Below, piece after piece: positions 26,791 through 34,992 of a DNA stretch of 64,000 nucleotides (positions within the stretch are counted from its first letter, which is position 1; the number at the start of each line of letters is the position of its first letter). The notes under the pieces are model-generated. The model saw only the letters and a list, made by a program, of their open reading frames with translations. It did no database searches and was not told where the DNA came from. This stretch comes from JAJDUF01 sp965214295 (GTDB taxonomy: Bacteria; Chloroflexota; UBA11872; UBA12225; JAJDUF01): assembly GCA_965214295.1 (NCBI GenBank), contig OZ243944.1:2418001-2482000 (forward strand), read 5' to 3'. Both the position numbers and the translations under genes were made by a program.

Positions 26791-27729
26791 CTACGCCGGT
26801 GGCCACAGCCCCGGCCAGTGGATTGCTAGGCCGCTGGCGATGGCCCAGAGGAACGCTGAGGCCAGCAGCGGCCGATCTTTCAGAAAGAGCAGTGACGGAT
26901 CTTCGACCTGCGCTCCCCGGTGCATCAGGTGCAGGTAGCGGAAGACCGCGTAGATGACAAAGGGCACGGTGTAGATCAGGAGACTAGAGTGAAAGCGTGC
27001 CTGCGCGTACTCCGAGACCGTAAAGAGACTGTAGGACATGATGACCAAGCCGGCGAGGACCGCGAGCACCTGATTGACCATCTGGAGGTCGTAGTCGCGG
27101 AGCACCGGGCGCGAGGTGCCGTTGATGGACGCTTGCACTCGTAGCTCTTGACGCCGCTTGCCTAGTGCCAGCAAGAGAGCCAGGAACAGGGCTACGAGCA
27201 GCAGCCAATTCGAGGGTGGAGTCAGGCTGACGACTGCGCCGGCGATCACGCGCAGGACAAAGCCGATGCCAATGGTCATCACGTCCAGGAGCGCTACCCG
27301 CTTCAGCACGAGCGAGTAGAGGAGGATGGTACACCAGTAGATGGCAACGACGGCTACCAGCCACCAGTTCACGCTGTAGGCGACCGCCAGCCCGACGAGC
27401 GCAAGTGCGGCTGAGAAGGCCAAGGCCAGCCTCTTGGGTATGGTGCCGGCCGCTACCGGCCGTAGGCGCTTGCGCGGATGACGTGCGTCGCTCGCGGCGT
27501 CGCAGACATCGTTGAGCGCATAGACGGAGCTGGAGGTCAAGCACAGGGAGACAAAGCCGAGACCGGCAGCAGTCAGAATTGCCGGATCGAACAGGCCGAA
27601 CGAGAACACGACCGGAGGAAAGATGGCGAGGTTTTTGACCCACTGGTGCGGGCGCAGCAGCGCCACGTACCGGCCGAGCAGCGGACCGACACGCTCCGGT
27701 GCCCCGGCTTGCGCCGGCTGTGTTTCCAT
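26791..27729 (-). CDS. UbiA-family decaprenyl-phosphate phosphoribosyltransferase-like protein
   Basis: 312 residues, about eight to nine membrane helices. Aspartate-rich motif NDVCDAASDARHPRKRLRPV matches the Rv3806c type (prenyl-phosphate plus phosphoribosyl pyrophosphate) rather than the quinone-synthesis UbiA. LRPHQWVKNLAIFPPVVFS is also typical of this branch. It would load a ribose- or arabinose-type unit on a lipid carrier for glycan export, consistent with its sugar-nucleotide neighbours. Confidence 0.8.
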   Translation of the reverse strand: METQPAQAGAPERVGPLLGRYVALLRPHQWVKNLAIFPPVVFSFGLFDPAILTAAGLGFVSLCLTSSSVYALNDVCDAASDARHPRKRLRPVAAGTIPKRLALAFSAALALVGLAVAYSVNWWLVAVVAIYWCTILLYSLVLKRVALLDVMTIGIGFVLRVIAGAVVSLTPPSNWLLLVALFLALLLALGKRRQELRVQASINGTSRPVLRDYDLQMVNQVLAVLAGLVIMSYSLFTVSEYAQARFHSSLLIYTVPFVIYAVFRYLHLMHRGAQVEDPSLLFLKDRPLLASAFLWAIASGLAIHWPGLWPPA

Positions 27730-27907
27730 GGCAATCAGGATCGCTCAGGGGTGTTGCGTGCGCCGCCGCTACGCAGGGCCTCTTGGCAGTGGGAAGCGGG
27801 CGCCGGGTGTAGTCAGCATAGCACTGCTGGGCCGGAAGCGGCCGCCCGATGGGTTTCCCGCTCGCCTCCGCCGCATACCCCCTCTCCACCCAAGTGATCG
27901 GGGGAGG

Positions 27908-27927
27908 CGTGACCGGTCACGTATACT
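27908..27927 (+). promoter_or_regulatory. Perfect palindrome abutting a -10-like element
   Basis: CGTGACCGGTCACG (27908-27921) is a 14-bp perfect palindrome directly followed by TATACT (27922-27927), a plausible -10. It lies about 70 bases upstream of the hydroxyacid dehydrogenase gene. The position suits a repressor operator. Confidence 0.45.
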
Positions 27928-27960
27928 GGACCGGCCGCTAGGCATGGACATCTACGCTGA

Positions 27961-27980
27961 GAAGCGTTCAGGAACGCTTC
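27961..27980 (+). promoter_or_regulatory. Inverted repeat overlapping the leader and ribosome site
   Basis: GAAGCGTTC-AG-GAACGCTTC (27961-27980), nine-base perfect arms, is immediately followed by the Shine-Dalgarno AGGAGGG (27981-27987). As RNA it could form an 8-bp stem with loop CAGG next to the ribosome site; as DNA it could be an operator. Confidence 0.45.
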
Positions 27981-27997
27981 AGGAGGGATGATCGCAC

Positions 27998-28954
27998 ATG
28001 AAAGTGGTATTTGGGACGGACCATCTCGGCGCCCCGTTCATTGACGAGCTACGCTCGCTGCACCCGGAGGTCACTTTCGTCACCGCCTATACGCCGGAGG
28101 AGGCCAAGCGCGAGATTGTGGATGCCGATGCTTTCATGGGGGCGCCGTCGCGAGAGGCGTTTCTAGTGGCCCGGCAACTCAAGTGGGTCCATGCGCCGGG
28201 GATGGGCATTGACCCGGTAGCGATGATCCCGGAGATGGTGGAATCCGACGTGGTCTTCACCAACTCGCCGGGGCCGCACACGAACGTCATGGCGGACCAC
28301 GTGCTGGCGGTGATGCTCTCGCTGGCCCATCGCCTCGGGGAGATGCGCGACGATCAGCAGGCCAAGCGCTGGGAGCCGGATAAGTACGGTCACAGCTTTG
28401 TCGAGCTGAATGGTGGCGTTCTCGGATTGCTGGGGCTAGGGGGCCTCGGCCGCGCCATCACGCAACGGGCGCTCGGCTTTGGGATGCAGGTGTATGCCGT
28501 GGACCCCACGCCAACGGACGTTCCCGCGGGTGTGCGGGCGGTCTGGGGACTGGACCAGCTCGATAAGCTCTGTGGCCTGTCGGACTGGCTGGTCATTACT
28601 GCGCCGCTGACCTACGAAAGCCGCGGGCTGATTGACGAGCGGCGGATTAGCCTGATGAAGCGCGGCGCCTTCCTGATCGTGATCTCGCGTGGCGGGATCG
28701 TGGACGAGGACGCGCTCGCGGCGGCACTGCAATCCGGCCACTTGGCCGGGGCCGGCGTAGACGCTACGACGATAGAGCCACTGCCGACCGACAGCCCGCT
28801 GTGGGAGCTGGATAACCTGATCCTGTCGCCCCACTCTTCCGGTCTTAGTCCTTGGCTCTACGAGGGCCGCCGCCAGGCGCTCAAAGCCAACTTGCAGCGG
28901 TTTCTCGATGGTCGTCCGCTGGCCTACATCGTTGACCTGCGCCGCGGTTACTGA
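27998..28954 (+). CDS. D-2-hydroxyacid dehydrogenase
   Basis: 318 residues, strong AGGAGGG site. NAD motif GLLGLGGLGRAITQRA. The catalytic set is visible: Arg in VISRGGIVDE, Glu in TIEPLPTDSPLW, His in LSPHSSG. This family reduces or oxidises 2-keto/2-hydroxy acids (glyoxylate, phosphoglycerate, formate-type). No ACT domain, so not the long form of SerA. A candidate operator and RBS hairpin precede it. Confidence 0.9.
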   Translation: MKVVFGTDHLGAPFIDELRSLHPEVTFVTAYTPEEAKREIVDADAFMGAPSREAFLVARQLKWVHAPGMGIDPVAMIPEMVESDVVFTNSPGPHTNVMADHVLAVMLSLAHRLGEMRDDQQAKRWEPDKYGHSFVELNGGVLGLLGLGGLGRAITQRALGFGMQVYAVDPTPTDVPAGVRAVWGLDQLDKLCGLSDWLVITAPLTYESRGLIDERRISLMKRGAFLIVISRGGIVDEDALAAALQSGHLAGAGVDATTIEPLPTDSPLWELDNLILSPHSSGLSPWLYEGRRQALKANLQRFLDGRPLAYIVDLRRGY

Positions 28955-29032
28955 GACGTTCGGCCACAGGGCGTACCTACTCCCTCCCTCAAGGGAAGGG
29001 GCCGGGGGTTAGGTCCGCCTCCCCGGAGGCAC

Positions 29033-31783
29033 TTATGCATAGTACACGCGCACCTCGGTGAGGCGCGGCGTGCTGCCACTGTTCACGGCGCCGAGCGCCA
29101 GCCGGTATTGCACCCATGACCGCTCGGTCGGCGCCACCGTATGCTTTGCCGGGACCGGCTGATCGTTTGCAAACCAGCCGGCTCCGTTGTCCGGGCCAAT
29201 CCAGTCAGCCTGCTCTAGCAAGTCGGTAGTAAGCGCCGAGCGGAGCTGTGCCCCCACCCACGTCTTCGGTCCCAGCTCCGCCTCCCAGCCGATCCGGGTC
29301 ACGGCTGTGCCCGCGGGTAGCTCGTAGGGAGCCGACGTGTAGTACTCTTGCGCGCTGCCATCGAGGATGTTGCCGGGCTGCACCTGGAGCATCCCATGGG
29401 GACCGGCGGTCGGGAGCCGCGTGGGATGCCGATCATCTATGCCGTCCGGCCCGTTCCAGAGCACGAACGAGTCGCCGACGTGATCGCCAAAGCTCTTGTG
29501 ATTGGCTACCGCGATATCAATGTAGCCGTCCTCGTTGAAGTCGGCGGCGATACACCCGGACGAGGAATGGGTTCGCAGACGGGCGCGGTTCTTTGCCGAG
29601 AATGAGCCGGCGGGGCCACCCCAGTAGATGTAGGAATCGATATCTCGGTCGTTCACGGCTTGGTAGCTGCACATGAAGATGTCGGGGTAGCCGTCGTTGT
29701 TGAAGTCGGCGACGGCAATCCCCGACGCGGCATTCGCTGGCAGCTGGGCCTGGCGATCCGGGCGCAGCCCGGCGGGGCCGTTCCAGAAGATATGCGTAAA
29801 CGCATCGTGCGGGGCGCCAACGGTCGGTTTGCCGCCACCGATAATCAGGTCGGGGTAGCCATTGCCGGTCAGGTCCCGCGCGACGGGGAAGCCGGAGAAG
29901 TTGGAGACGGGCAAGACCTGGCGCCGGTCGGGATCGAAGCCATCCGGTCCGCCCCACAGGATGACCGCGCGGTTTGTGCCCCCGCGGCCCACTACCATGT
30001 CGAGCCAACCGTTCTTGTTGAGGTCGACCAGGAAGACGCGCCGGGGCGGGATGTAGTCGTCCGGTCCGTCGAGCACGTAGAGCTGCCGGGGGTGCGCCAG
30101 GTCCAGGCCGTGCGCCGTGCCGTAGTAGATCTCGATGGTGGCGTCGTGGAACCGGGAGAGCACCAGATCGAGGTACCCGTCGTGATTGAGGTCGGCGGTC
30201 GCCACACCCCAGCCGTAGCGGGTGGGGATGACAATATCCGGCTGGTGCCTGTAGCCGTCCGGCCCACCCCGAAAGACGAAAGAGCCGGGGTCGAGGTGAA
30301 TCGCGTTCTCGGCACTGTTGGCGATGATGACATCGGGCCAACCGCTGTCGTCAAGATCGCAGATGAGGCCCGACGTGGCTCCCCGCCCCCACAGCTTCGT
30401 CACCCGGTCGGGGGAAAAACCGTCGGGACCGCCATAGTAGAGATCGGAGTCTACATCGTTGGTGGCCGTCCGGGCTACCTGATTGATAAAAATCACCTGT
30501 AGATGCTGCTCCGCCGCCGTCCGCGCGATGAATACGCGCCGTGCCCCGTGCGTAGCCAGCCGCACCGGCTCGGGATCAATTCCATCGGCTCCACCGCGAT
30601 AGACTAGCGAGTCCGTGGAGAAGCTCTCCGCGCTCTGCTTCTGACAGATGACGACATCGGCGTACCCGTTGCCGTCCAAGTCACCGACCGCGACGTCGCA
30701 GGCGTGATACGTCGGCAGGGCCGTCCGCCGCGCCTCGGCAAACCCGTCCGGCCCACCCCAATAGAGCCAGGAGCACTCGCCGTCCGCGTTGCGGTCGCGG
30801 CCGACAAACACGAGGTCGGTGTAGCCGTTGCCGTTGATATCGCCGCTCGCCACGGACAGCGAGCCGCGGCAGCCGAAACTCAACGGGGTGCCCCAAGTGC
30901 GATCCGCACCGACCGGCACCAGCAACGTCCGGTTGGCAAAGGGCACGAACAGGTGCGGTGTCCCGTCCAGGTCAATGATCTGGGCCAAGGGGCTAACGGC
31001 GCTCACCCGTTCTTCTTCGGACACGTTCGCCAAGTCCGCCTCGATGGTCGTGTCGGCCTCATCGCCTACCAGGACCTCGCTGTAGCACTCCGGGTTGATC
31101 CCGTCGGCGCCGCCCCAGTAGATGCGCGGCGGCGCGTCCGAGGCGAGCACGTAGAGGTCGGCGTAGCCGTCGCCGTCGAGGTCGGCAGCGCCCAACTGGC
31201 CAGTGCCGGACTGGGAGGCGGTCGCGGCCGGGAGTTCCAGGTCGGTGAACAGCTTGGCCTCGAAAGCCAGCTCCGATTGGTAAAAGAGCCGCACCTTGCC
31301 GTCGGCGATGAAGGCCAAGTCCGGCCGACCGTCGCCGTTGAAGTCGCCGCAGGTGGCCGAGGTGCAGCGGTGCGCGGGGAGCAGCAAGCGGTACCGCTCG
31401 CTGAGTCCCTCGGCGGCGGCGTAGTAGATGAAGGCGTTGAGGTGGCCCGGCTCGCCGCTTTTCTCGTTGCCGATGACCAGATCGGCGTAGCCATCGCCAT
31501 CAAGATCGGCCACGACGCCGGTACCGGCGCCTTCCGCCAACAACTCGGTGCGCCGTGGGCGGGTCAAGACATCCGCGTAGACATAGGCCGGGGGCGATTC
31601 GAGGTGCGCTTGGGCATTGCAAAAGAGCAGGTCTACGTAGCCGTCTTTGTTGCAATCGAACAGATGGATGCGCTGGAGCACGCCGGCGCGAGAGACGTAG
31701 ATATTCTGGCCGGCATTTCCGAACGTGCCTTGCCGGAAGGACTCGAACCCGCGGGTGCGCCAGACGCCGGCCGTGTTACTCAT
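29033..31783 (-). CDS. FG-GAP/VCBS beta-propeller repeat protein
   Basis: 916 residues built from many FG-GAP blades: repeated DxDGDGxxDLV/I calcium-loop motifs (for example DLDGDGYADLVIG, DFNGDGRPDLAFI, DLNHDGYLDLVLS), alternating with YWGGxDG/FRGGPDG links. This resembles integrin alpha-like propellers. The C-terminal ~120 residues form a separate non-propeller domain (RIGWEAELGPKTWVGAQLRSAL..., ending LTEVRVYYA). No signal peptide is seen. ATG preceded by AGAGGGA. Family role: calcium-dependent ligand or adhesion scaffold. Confidence 0.88.
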   Translation of the reverse strand: MSNTAGVWRTRGFESFRQGTFGNAGQNIYVSRAGVLQRIHLFDCNKDGYVDLLFCNAQAHLESPPAYVYADVLTRPRRTELLAEGAGTGVVADLDGDGYADLVIGNEKSGEPGHLNAFIYYAAAEGLSERYRLLLPAHRCTSATCGDFNGDGRPDLAFIADGKVRLFYQSELAFEAKLFTDLELPAATASQSGTGQLGAADLDGDGYADLYVLASDAPPRIYWGGADGINPECYSEVLVGDEADTTIEADLANVSEEERVSAVSPLAQIIDLDGTPHLFVPFANRTLLVPVGADRTWGTPLSFGCRGSLSVASGDINGNGYTDLVFVGRDRNADGECSWLYWGGPDGFAEARRTALPTYHACDVAVGDLDGNGYADVVICQKQSAESFSTDSLVYRGGADGIDPEPVRLATHGARRVFIARTAAEQHLQVIFINQVARTATNDVDSDLYYGGPDGFSPDRVTKLWGRGATSGLICDLDDSGWPDVIIANSAENAIHLDPGSFVFRGGPDGYRHQPDIVIPTRYGWGVATADLNHDGYLDLVLSRFHDATIEIYYGTAHGLDLAHPRQLYVLDGPDDYIPPRRVFLVDLNKNGWLDMVVGRGGTNRAVILWGGPDGFDPDRRQVLPVSNFSGFPVARDLTGNGYPDLIIGGGKPTVGAPHDAFTHIFWNGPAGLRPDRQAQLPANAASGIAVADFNNDGYPDIFMCSYQAVNDRDIDSYIYWGGPAGSFSAKNRARLRTHSSSGCIAADFNEDGYIDIAVANHKSFGDHVGDSFVLWNGPDGIDDRHPTRLPTAGPHGMLQVQPGNILDGSAQEYYTSAPYELPAGTAVTRIGWEAELGPKTWVGAQLRSALTTDLLEQADWIGPDNGAGWFANDQPVPAKHTVAPTERSWVQYRLALGAVNSGSTPRLTEVRVYYA

Positions 31784-32139
31784 CGTGTCCCTCTCTTTCG
31801 CGCCTCACCCTTCCCTAATGAACGTTGCCGACTTAATCAGGGAGTGGAGCACCGCCCCCTTCCCCGGCCCTGCCCCTGCGGAGCAGGGGCAGGGAGCACC
31901 TTCCCTTCCCGGTGCGTCAGCACGGGGGCTAGGGTGGGGGCCAATACCCTACCGCATTAAGTTGGCAACCTTCATCAGGGGGTAGGTGACTGCTGCTCCC
32001 AGGATGGTCGTAACGATAGTGGTCGTGTCTCGTGCTGTCAATCGGCTATGGTGTAGGCTGACGTTGCCCGTGGGCGGGGTGTGCTTGGCCGGGGAGGGAT
32101 AGGGCGCACCGAGGCGTGGCCAGGGAAGGAGCAGTGCTC
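31784..32139. other. Gene-free interval with MITE-like element
   Basis: Divergent promoter region of the FG-GAP and DUF3830 genes. It holds the MITE-like copy at 31813-31980; no other gene or RNA was recognised. Confidence 0.6.
31813..31980. mobile_element. MITE-like element, copy 2
   Basis: 168 bp. Left end CCCTAATGAACGTTGCCGAC, right end the reverse-complement type TTAAGTTGGCAACCTTCATC plus AGGG. About 30-bp terminal inverted repeats. Interior GC-rich with CCCCTGC...GCAGGGG-type stems. Same family as 20497-20650 and 58496-58664. No coding capacity. Confidence 0.7.
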
Positions 32140-32625
32140 ATGCCCCAGTATATCGAGGTGGGCCTCACCAAGCGGTCGGTCGTGGCTGTGGCGCGGTTGC
32201 TGACGGAGGAGGCGCCGGAAACGGTCCGGGCAGTCTGGGAGTCCCTCCCACTGGAGGGGCCGGCGTTCCATGCCAAGTACGCCAACAACGAGGTGTACAC
32301 GCTGCTGACGCCCTTTGTCTCGCCGGAGCCGGCGCTGGAGAACGCGACGATCTTTCCCTTGCCCGGCGACCTTATCTACTTCCAAATCCCTCCGGCGATG
32401 CCGCTGCCGCCGACGCTCCGGGAGCAATGCCGGCGCTACGGACGGCTCATTGACCTCGCCGTGTTCTATGGCCGGAACAACTACCTGCTCTCCCCCATTG
32501 GCCATCTCCCCGGGACGGTGTTTGCCACCATCGAGGAAGGATTGGCTGAGTTTGCCGACGCTTGCAACGATGTATGGAGCGCCGGCTCGTCCGGCGAACG
32601 GCTAACCTTCCGCCGCCGGGAGTGA
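32140..32625 (+). CDS. DUF3830 family protein (cyclophilin-like fold)
   Basis: 161 residues; the ATG at 32140 follows GGGAAGGA. Matches the DUF3830 pattern: LTEEAPETVRAVWESLPLEGPAFHAKYANNEVYTLL, then ENATIFPLPGDLIYF and a C-terminal IEEGLAEFADACNDVW. The family has a cyclophilin-like barrel and is usually found next to amidase or racemase-type catabolic genes. Here an Asp/Glu-racemase-superfamily gene follows 22 bases downstream. Biochemical role unknown. Confidence 0.8.
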   Translation: MPQYIEVGLTKRSVVAVARLLTEEAPETVRAVWESLPLEGPAFHAKYANNEVYTLLTPFVSPEPALENATIFPLPGDLIYFQIPPAMPLPPTLREQCRRYGRLIDLAVFYGRNNYLLSPIGHLPGTVFATIEEGLAEFADACNDVWSAGSSGERLTFRRRE

Positions 32626-32647
32626 CGGGAGCGCTAGGGACGCGGCG

Positions 32648-33421
32648 ATGGCGCAACCTACACGCCTGGGGATCATCTTTCCCTGCCAAGACATGCGGGA
32701 CGATTATCTCCCGCTGCTGGCGGCTGTGGGTGGCGCGGTCGAGGCGCACTTTGCCGTGGTCGAGAGCGTGGATGACCACGACCCGGTTGCGTTGGCACAG
32801 TACGGCGGACGCCTGGCAGACCTGCGACCGGGCATCGAGCGGCTACGACCGCAGTGCCCGGCCGTCGTGGTCTACGCTTGCACCAGTGGCAGCTTTGGTT
32901 GTGCGGCGGGGCCGGAGCGGCAAGCGGCCGAGATGGCCGCGGGGGCCGGTGTTCCGGCGATCAACACGACTCAGGCGTTCGGTGCGGCCGTCCGCGCGCT
33001 CGGCGTGCAGCGGGTCGCTGTTGCCGGTACCTATCCCGCCGCCACCGTCGCGCTCTTCGCTGCGTATCTCCGGCGGCACGGCGTCGCCGTCGTGGCTCAG
33101 AGCGCCCAGAATCTGCCATCCGGCGCCGCAGTTACCGAGCTGCCGGCCGCTGACGTGTATCGCTTTATCGCCGCCGGTGACGATCCGGCGGCCGAGGCGG
33201 TGCTGGTGCCGGATACGGCCCTAACCACGACCCAGCATATCGCCGGTCTGGAGGTCGAGCTGGGCAAGCCGGTGCTGACTGCCAATCAGGTGACAGCCTG
33301 GTACGCCTTACAGGTAGCGGGCGTGCCGGCCCAAGCGCCCGGTTTTGGGCGCCTGCTGGCGCTGTCCGCTGGTGCGCCTCGCCCCCGTCATTCCGGCGCC
33401 GGCCGGAATCCAGCACGGTAG
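32648..33421 (+). CDS. Asp/Glu racemase-superfamily protein (maleate isomerase/arylmalonate decarboxylase-like)
   Basis: 257 residues, operon with DUF3830. The N-terminal catalytic site is present: VVYACTSGSFGCA with the usual Cys after YA. The second-half position, normally a Cys-Thr pair, reads LVPDTALTTTQHI, so the paired cysteine is missing. Enzymes with a single Cys are decarboxylase-like rather than racemases, though usually with the other Cys retained. The last ~12 residues (RHSGAGRNPAR) are encoded by a REP palindrome at 33387-33411 and the stop lies just after it. The native C-terminus was probably shorter. Confidence 0.75.
   Translation: MAQPTRLGIIFPCQDMRDDYLPLLAAVGGAVEAHFAVVESVDDHDPVALAQYGGRLADLRPGIERLRPQCPAVVVYACTSGSFGCAAGPERQAAEMAAGAGVPAINTTQAFGAAVRALGVQRVAVAGTYPAATVALFAAYLRRHGVAVVAQSAQNLPSGAAVTELPAADVYRFIAAGDDPAAEAVLVPDTALTTTQHIAGLEVELGKPVLTANQVTAWYALQVAGVPAQAPGFGRLLALSAGAPRPRHSGAGRNPAR
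33387..33411. repeat. REP-like palindrome inside a coding end
   Basis: GTCATTCCGGCGCCGGCCGGAATCC unit inserted at the 3' end of the racemase-like gene; read in frame it adds HSGAGRNPA. Confidence 0.65.
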
Positions 33422-33529
33422 GGGCGCAGCATGCTGTACCCGTCCCCCTGCGGAGCGGAGGGCAGGCGGCGACTCTCACTGCTCTTCCGCCACACCCTCT
33501 GTGTGTCCTGCGCTCTCCGTGACCAAACT

Positions 33530-34855
33530 TCAAGCGAAGTGCCAGGGGTTGGGATGGGACTCGGTGTAGTGGATGGCGTCGTAGTAGATGCCGGCCGGCT
33601 CCTTCTCGGCGGCCGTAATGGCGCGGCCGCGCACGCGGGCATCGTTCAGATAGCTGCCCAGCATGCGGTGAGCGACGAGCTGGACCGAGCCGCCGGTGTG
33701 CGGGAAGAGGTGCCCGAAATCGCACCGCGGCAGGCCCTCGGGGGGGATGGGGATGCCGTACTCGAACGTATCGAACACCACGCGCCGGTTGGAAGCGGTG
33801 AAGCCGTTGTCGGGGTCAATGTCCCAGAGGTAGAGCGGGTTGCGGGCATAGTTGTAGGGGGAGATGGTCTCGTCGCCGGTGAACAGCCGCAACTGCCCGT
33901 CGCCCATCGTGTAGGCGGTGAGCGGCTGCTTAATCAGGGGTGATGGCGGACGGAAAATCTGCGGTGGCTCGTCGGCGAACGGATCGGGGGTCCGCATCCA
34001 GACTGCCGGCGCGCCGGGTGTGTCCGGGTCTACGGAGGGCCGGGCGGCGATGACCCATTCGTTGCCAAAGCGGGCGACGCTGGCCTCACCGACGCCGATG
34101 TCGCCGCCGAGCAGCGGGCCGATCTCCACCCACTCGTACAGCCCGCGCTGCGGGTTGTAGCGGTACTTGATCGCGGCAATCTGCCCGTCCATATGGTGAA
34201 AGTCAATCCATTCGGTGCAGTCGTCATTGAAAGGGATGGCGTGGGTGAAGGTGTTGTTCATGTTGGTGATCGGGGCGCTGCAGAAGGCTGCTCCGGTCTC
34301 GTAGCCGACCTGCCGTAGCTGCTGCGCCGGGGCGACGACCTCCAAGTCGTCGGCAGCATCGTTGAGGCGGAGCTGTGTCCAACCTACGCGGAGGGTGCGC
34401 TCCATCAGGCCCGGCGTGTCGTGATTCGAGATCAGGATGCCCGTATCGGGATCGAGATAGCGGGCCAGGTAGTGCCATTTGATGACAAAGAGGTTGGCGT
34501 TTGGGGCCGGCTTGCCGCCGATGAGGGCGCCGTGCGGGACGCCAAAGGCGGCGGGATGGCCATTCTGGAGCACGTATCGGGCACCGTCTCCGAACGGCTC
34601 CCAGTCGTTGCGGGTGGAGGCGACCATCCGCTCGGATAGAACCGGCCCATCAAGTGCCCCGGCCCGCAACTGGTAGACGATACTGAGGTCGTCGTCGCCG
34701 CCGCGGTAGCCGCGCGTGGCGTAGACCACCAGAAAGCGGTCCTTGCTCACCTGAATGGCGTTCGGATGGGCCGGCCACACATCGTCGGCGCGAGTTTCTC
34801 CAGGAAACGGGCAGTCGGCGATCAGTCTGCCGAGAGGCTCGATCCGCTCGATCAT
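33530..34855 (-). CDS. Uncharacterised protein, sialidase/BNR-like propeller
   Basis: 441 residues from the ATG at 34855, preceded by GGAGGGA. Contains repeated W/F-rich blade segments and ends in IYYDAIHYTESHPNPWHFA. FLVVYATRGYRGGDDDLSIVYQ and similar stretches look like a BNR/sialidase-type propeller, but I find no clear Asp-box series. DPDTGILISNHDTPGLMERTLRVGW and WIDFHHMDGQIAAIKYRYN are other conserved-looking parts. No signal peptide. Family-level call only; oriented opposite to the DUF3830-racemase pair. Confidence 0.5.
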   Translation of the reverse strand: MIERIEPLGRLIADCPFPGETRADDVWPAHPNAIQVSKDRFLVVYATRGYRGGDDDLSIVYQLRAGALDGPVLSERMVASTRNDWEPFGDGARYVLQNGHPAAFGVPHGALIGGKPAPNANLFVIKWHYLARYLDPDTGILISNHDTPGLMERTLRVGWTQLRLNDAADDLEVVAPAQQLRQVGYETGAAFCSAPITNMNNTFTHAIPFNDDCTEWIDFHHMDGQIAAIKYRYNPQRGLYEWVEIGPLLGGDIGVGEASVARFGNEWVIAARPSVDPDTPGAPAVWMRTPDPFADEPPQIFRPPSPLIKQPLTAYTMGDGQLRLFTGDETISPYNYARNPLYLWDIDPDNGFTASNRRVVFDTFEYGIPIPPEGLPRCDFGHLFPHTGGSVQLVAHRMLGSYLNDARVRGRAITAAEKEPAGIYYDAIHYTESHPNPWHFA

Positions 34856-34884
34856 GGTTGCTCCCTCCAATCATCACCCCCCGG

Positions 34885-34911
34885 CCCCCTCTCCACCATG
34901 TGGAGAGGGGG
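34885..34911. repeat. REP-like hairpin
   Basis: CCCCCTCTCCA-CCATG-TGGAGAGGGGG, 11-bp perfect stem, just upstream of the sialidase-like gene. Same family as at 45165, 56972 and 63626. Confidence 0.65.
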
Positions 34912-34992
34912 CGTGCGATGCGGTCGGGTGATGAGGCGGCGCTGTTGGTACTGAAATGGGTACTACCGTAGTAGCTTGCCACACCGGAGCTA

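Noticed and set aside
30704..31960. 418-codon open frame on the + strand
   Set aside because: Mirror of the FG-GAP gene; its length follows from the GC-rich codons of the opposite strand, with no domain and no ribosome site.
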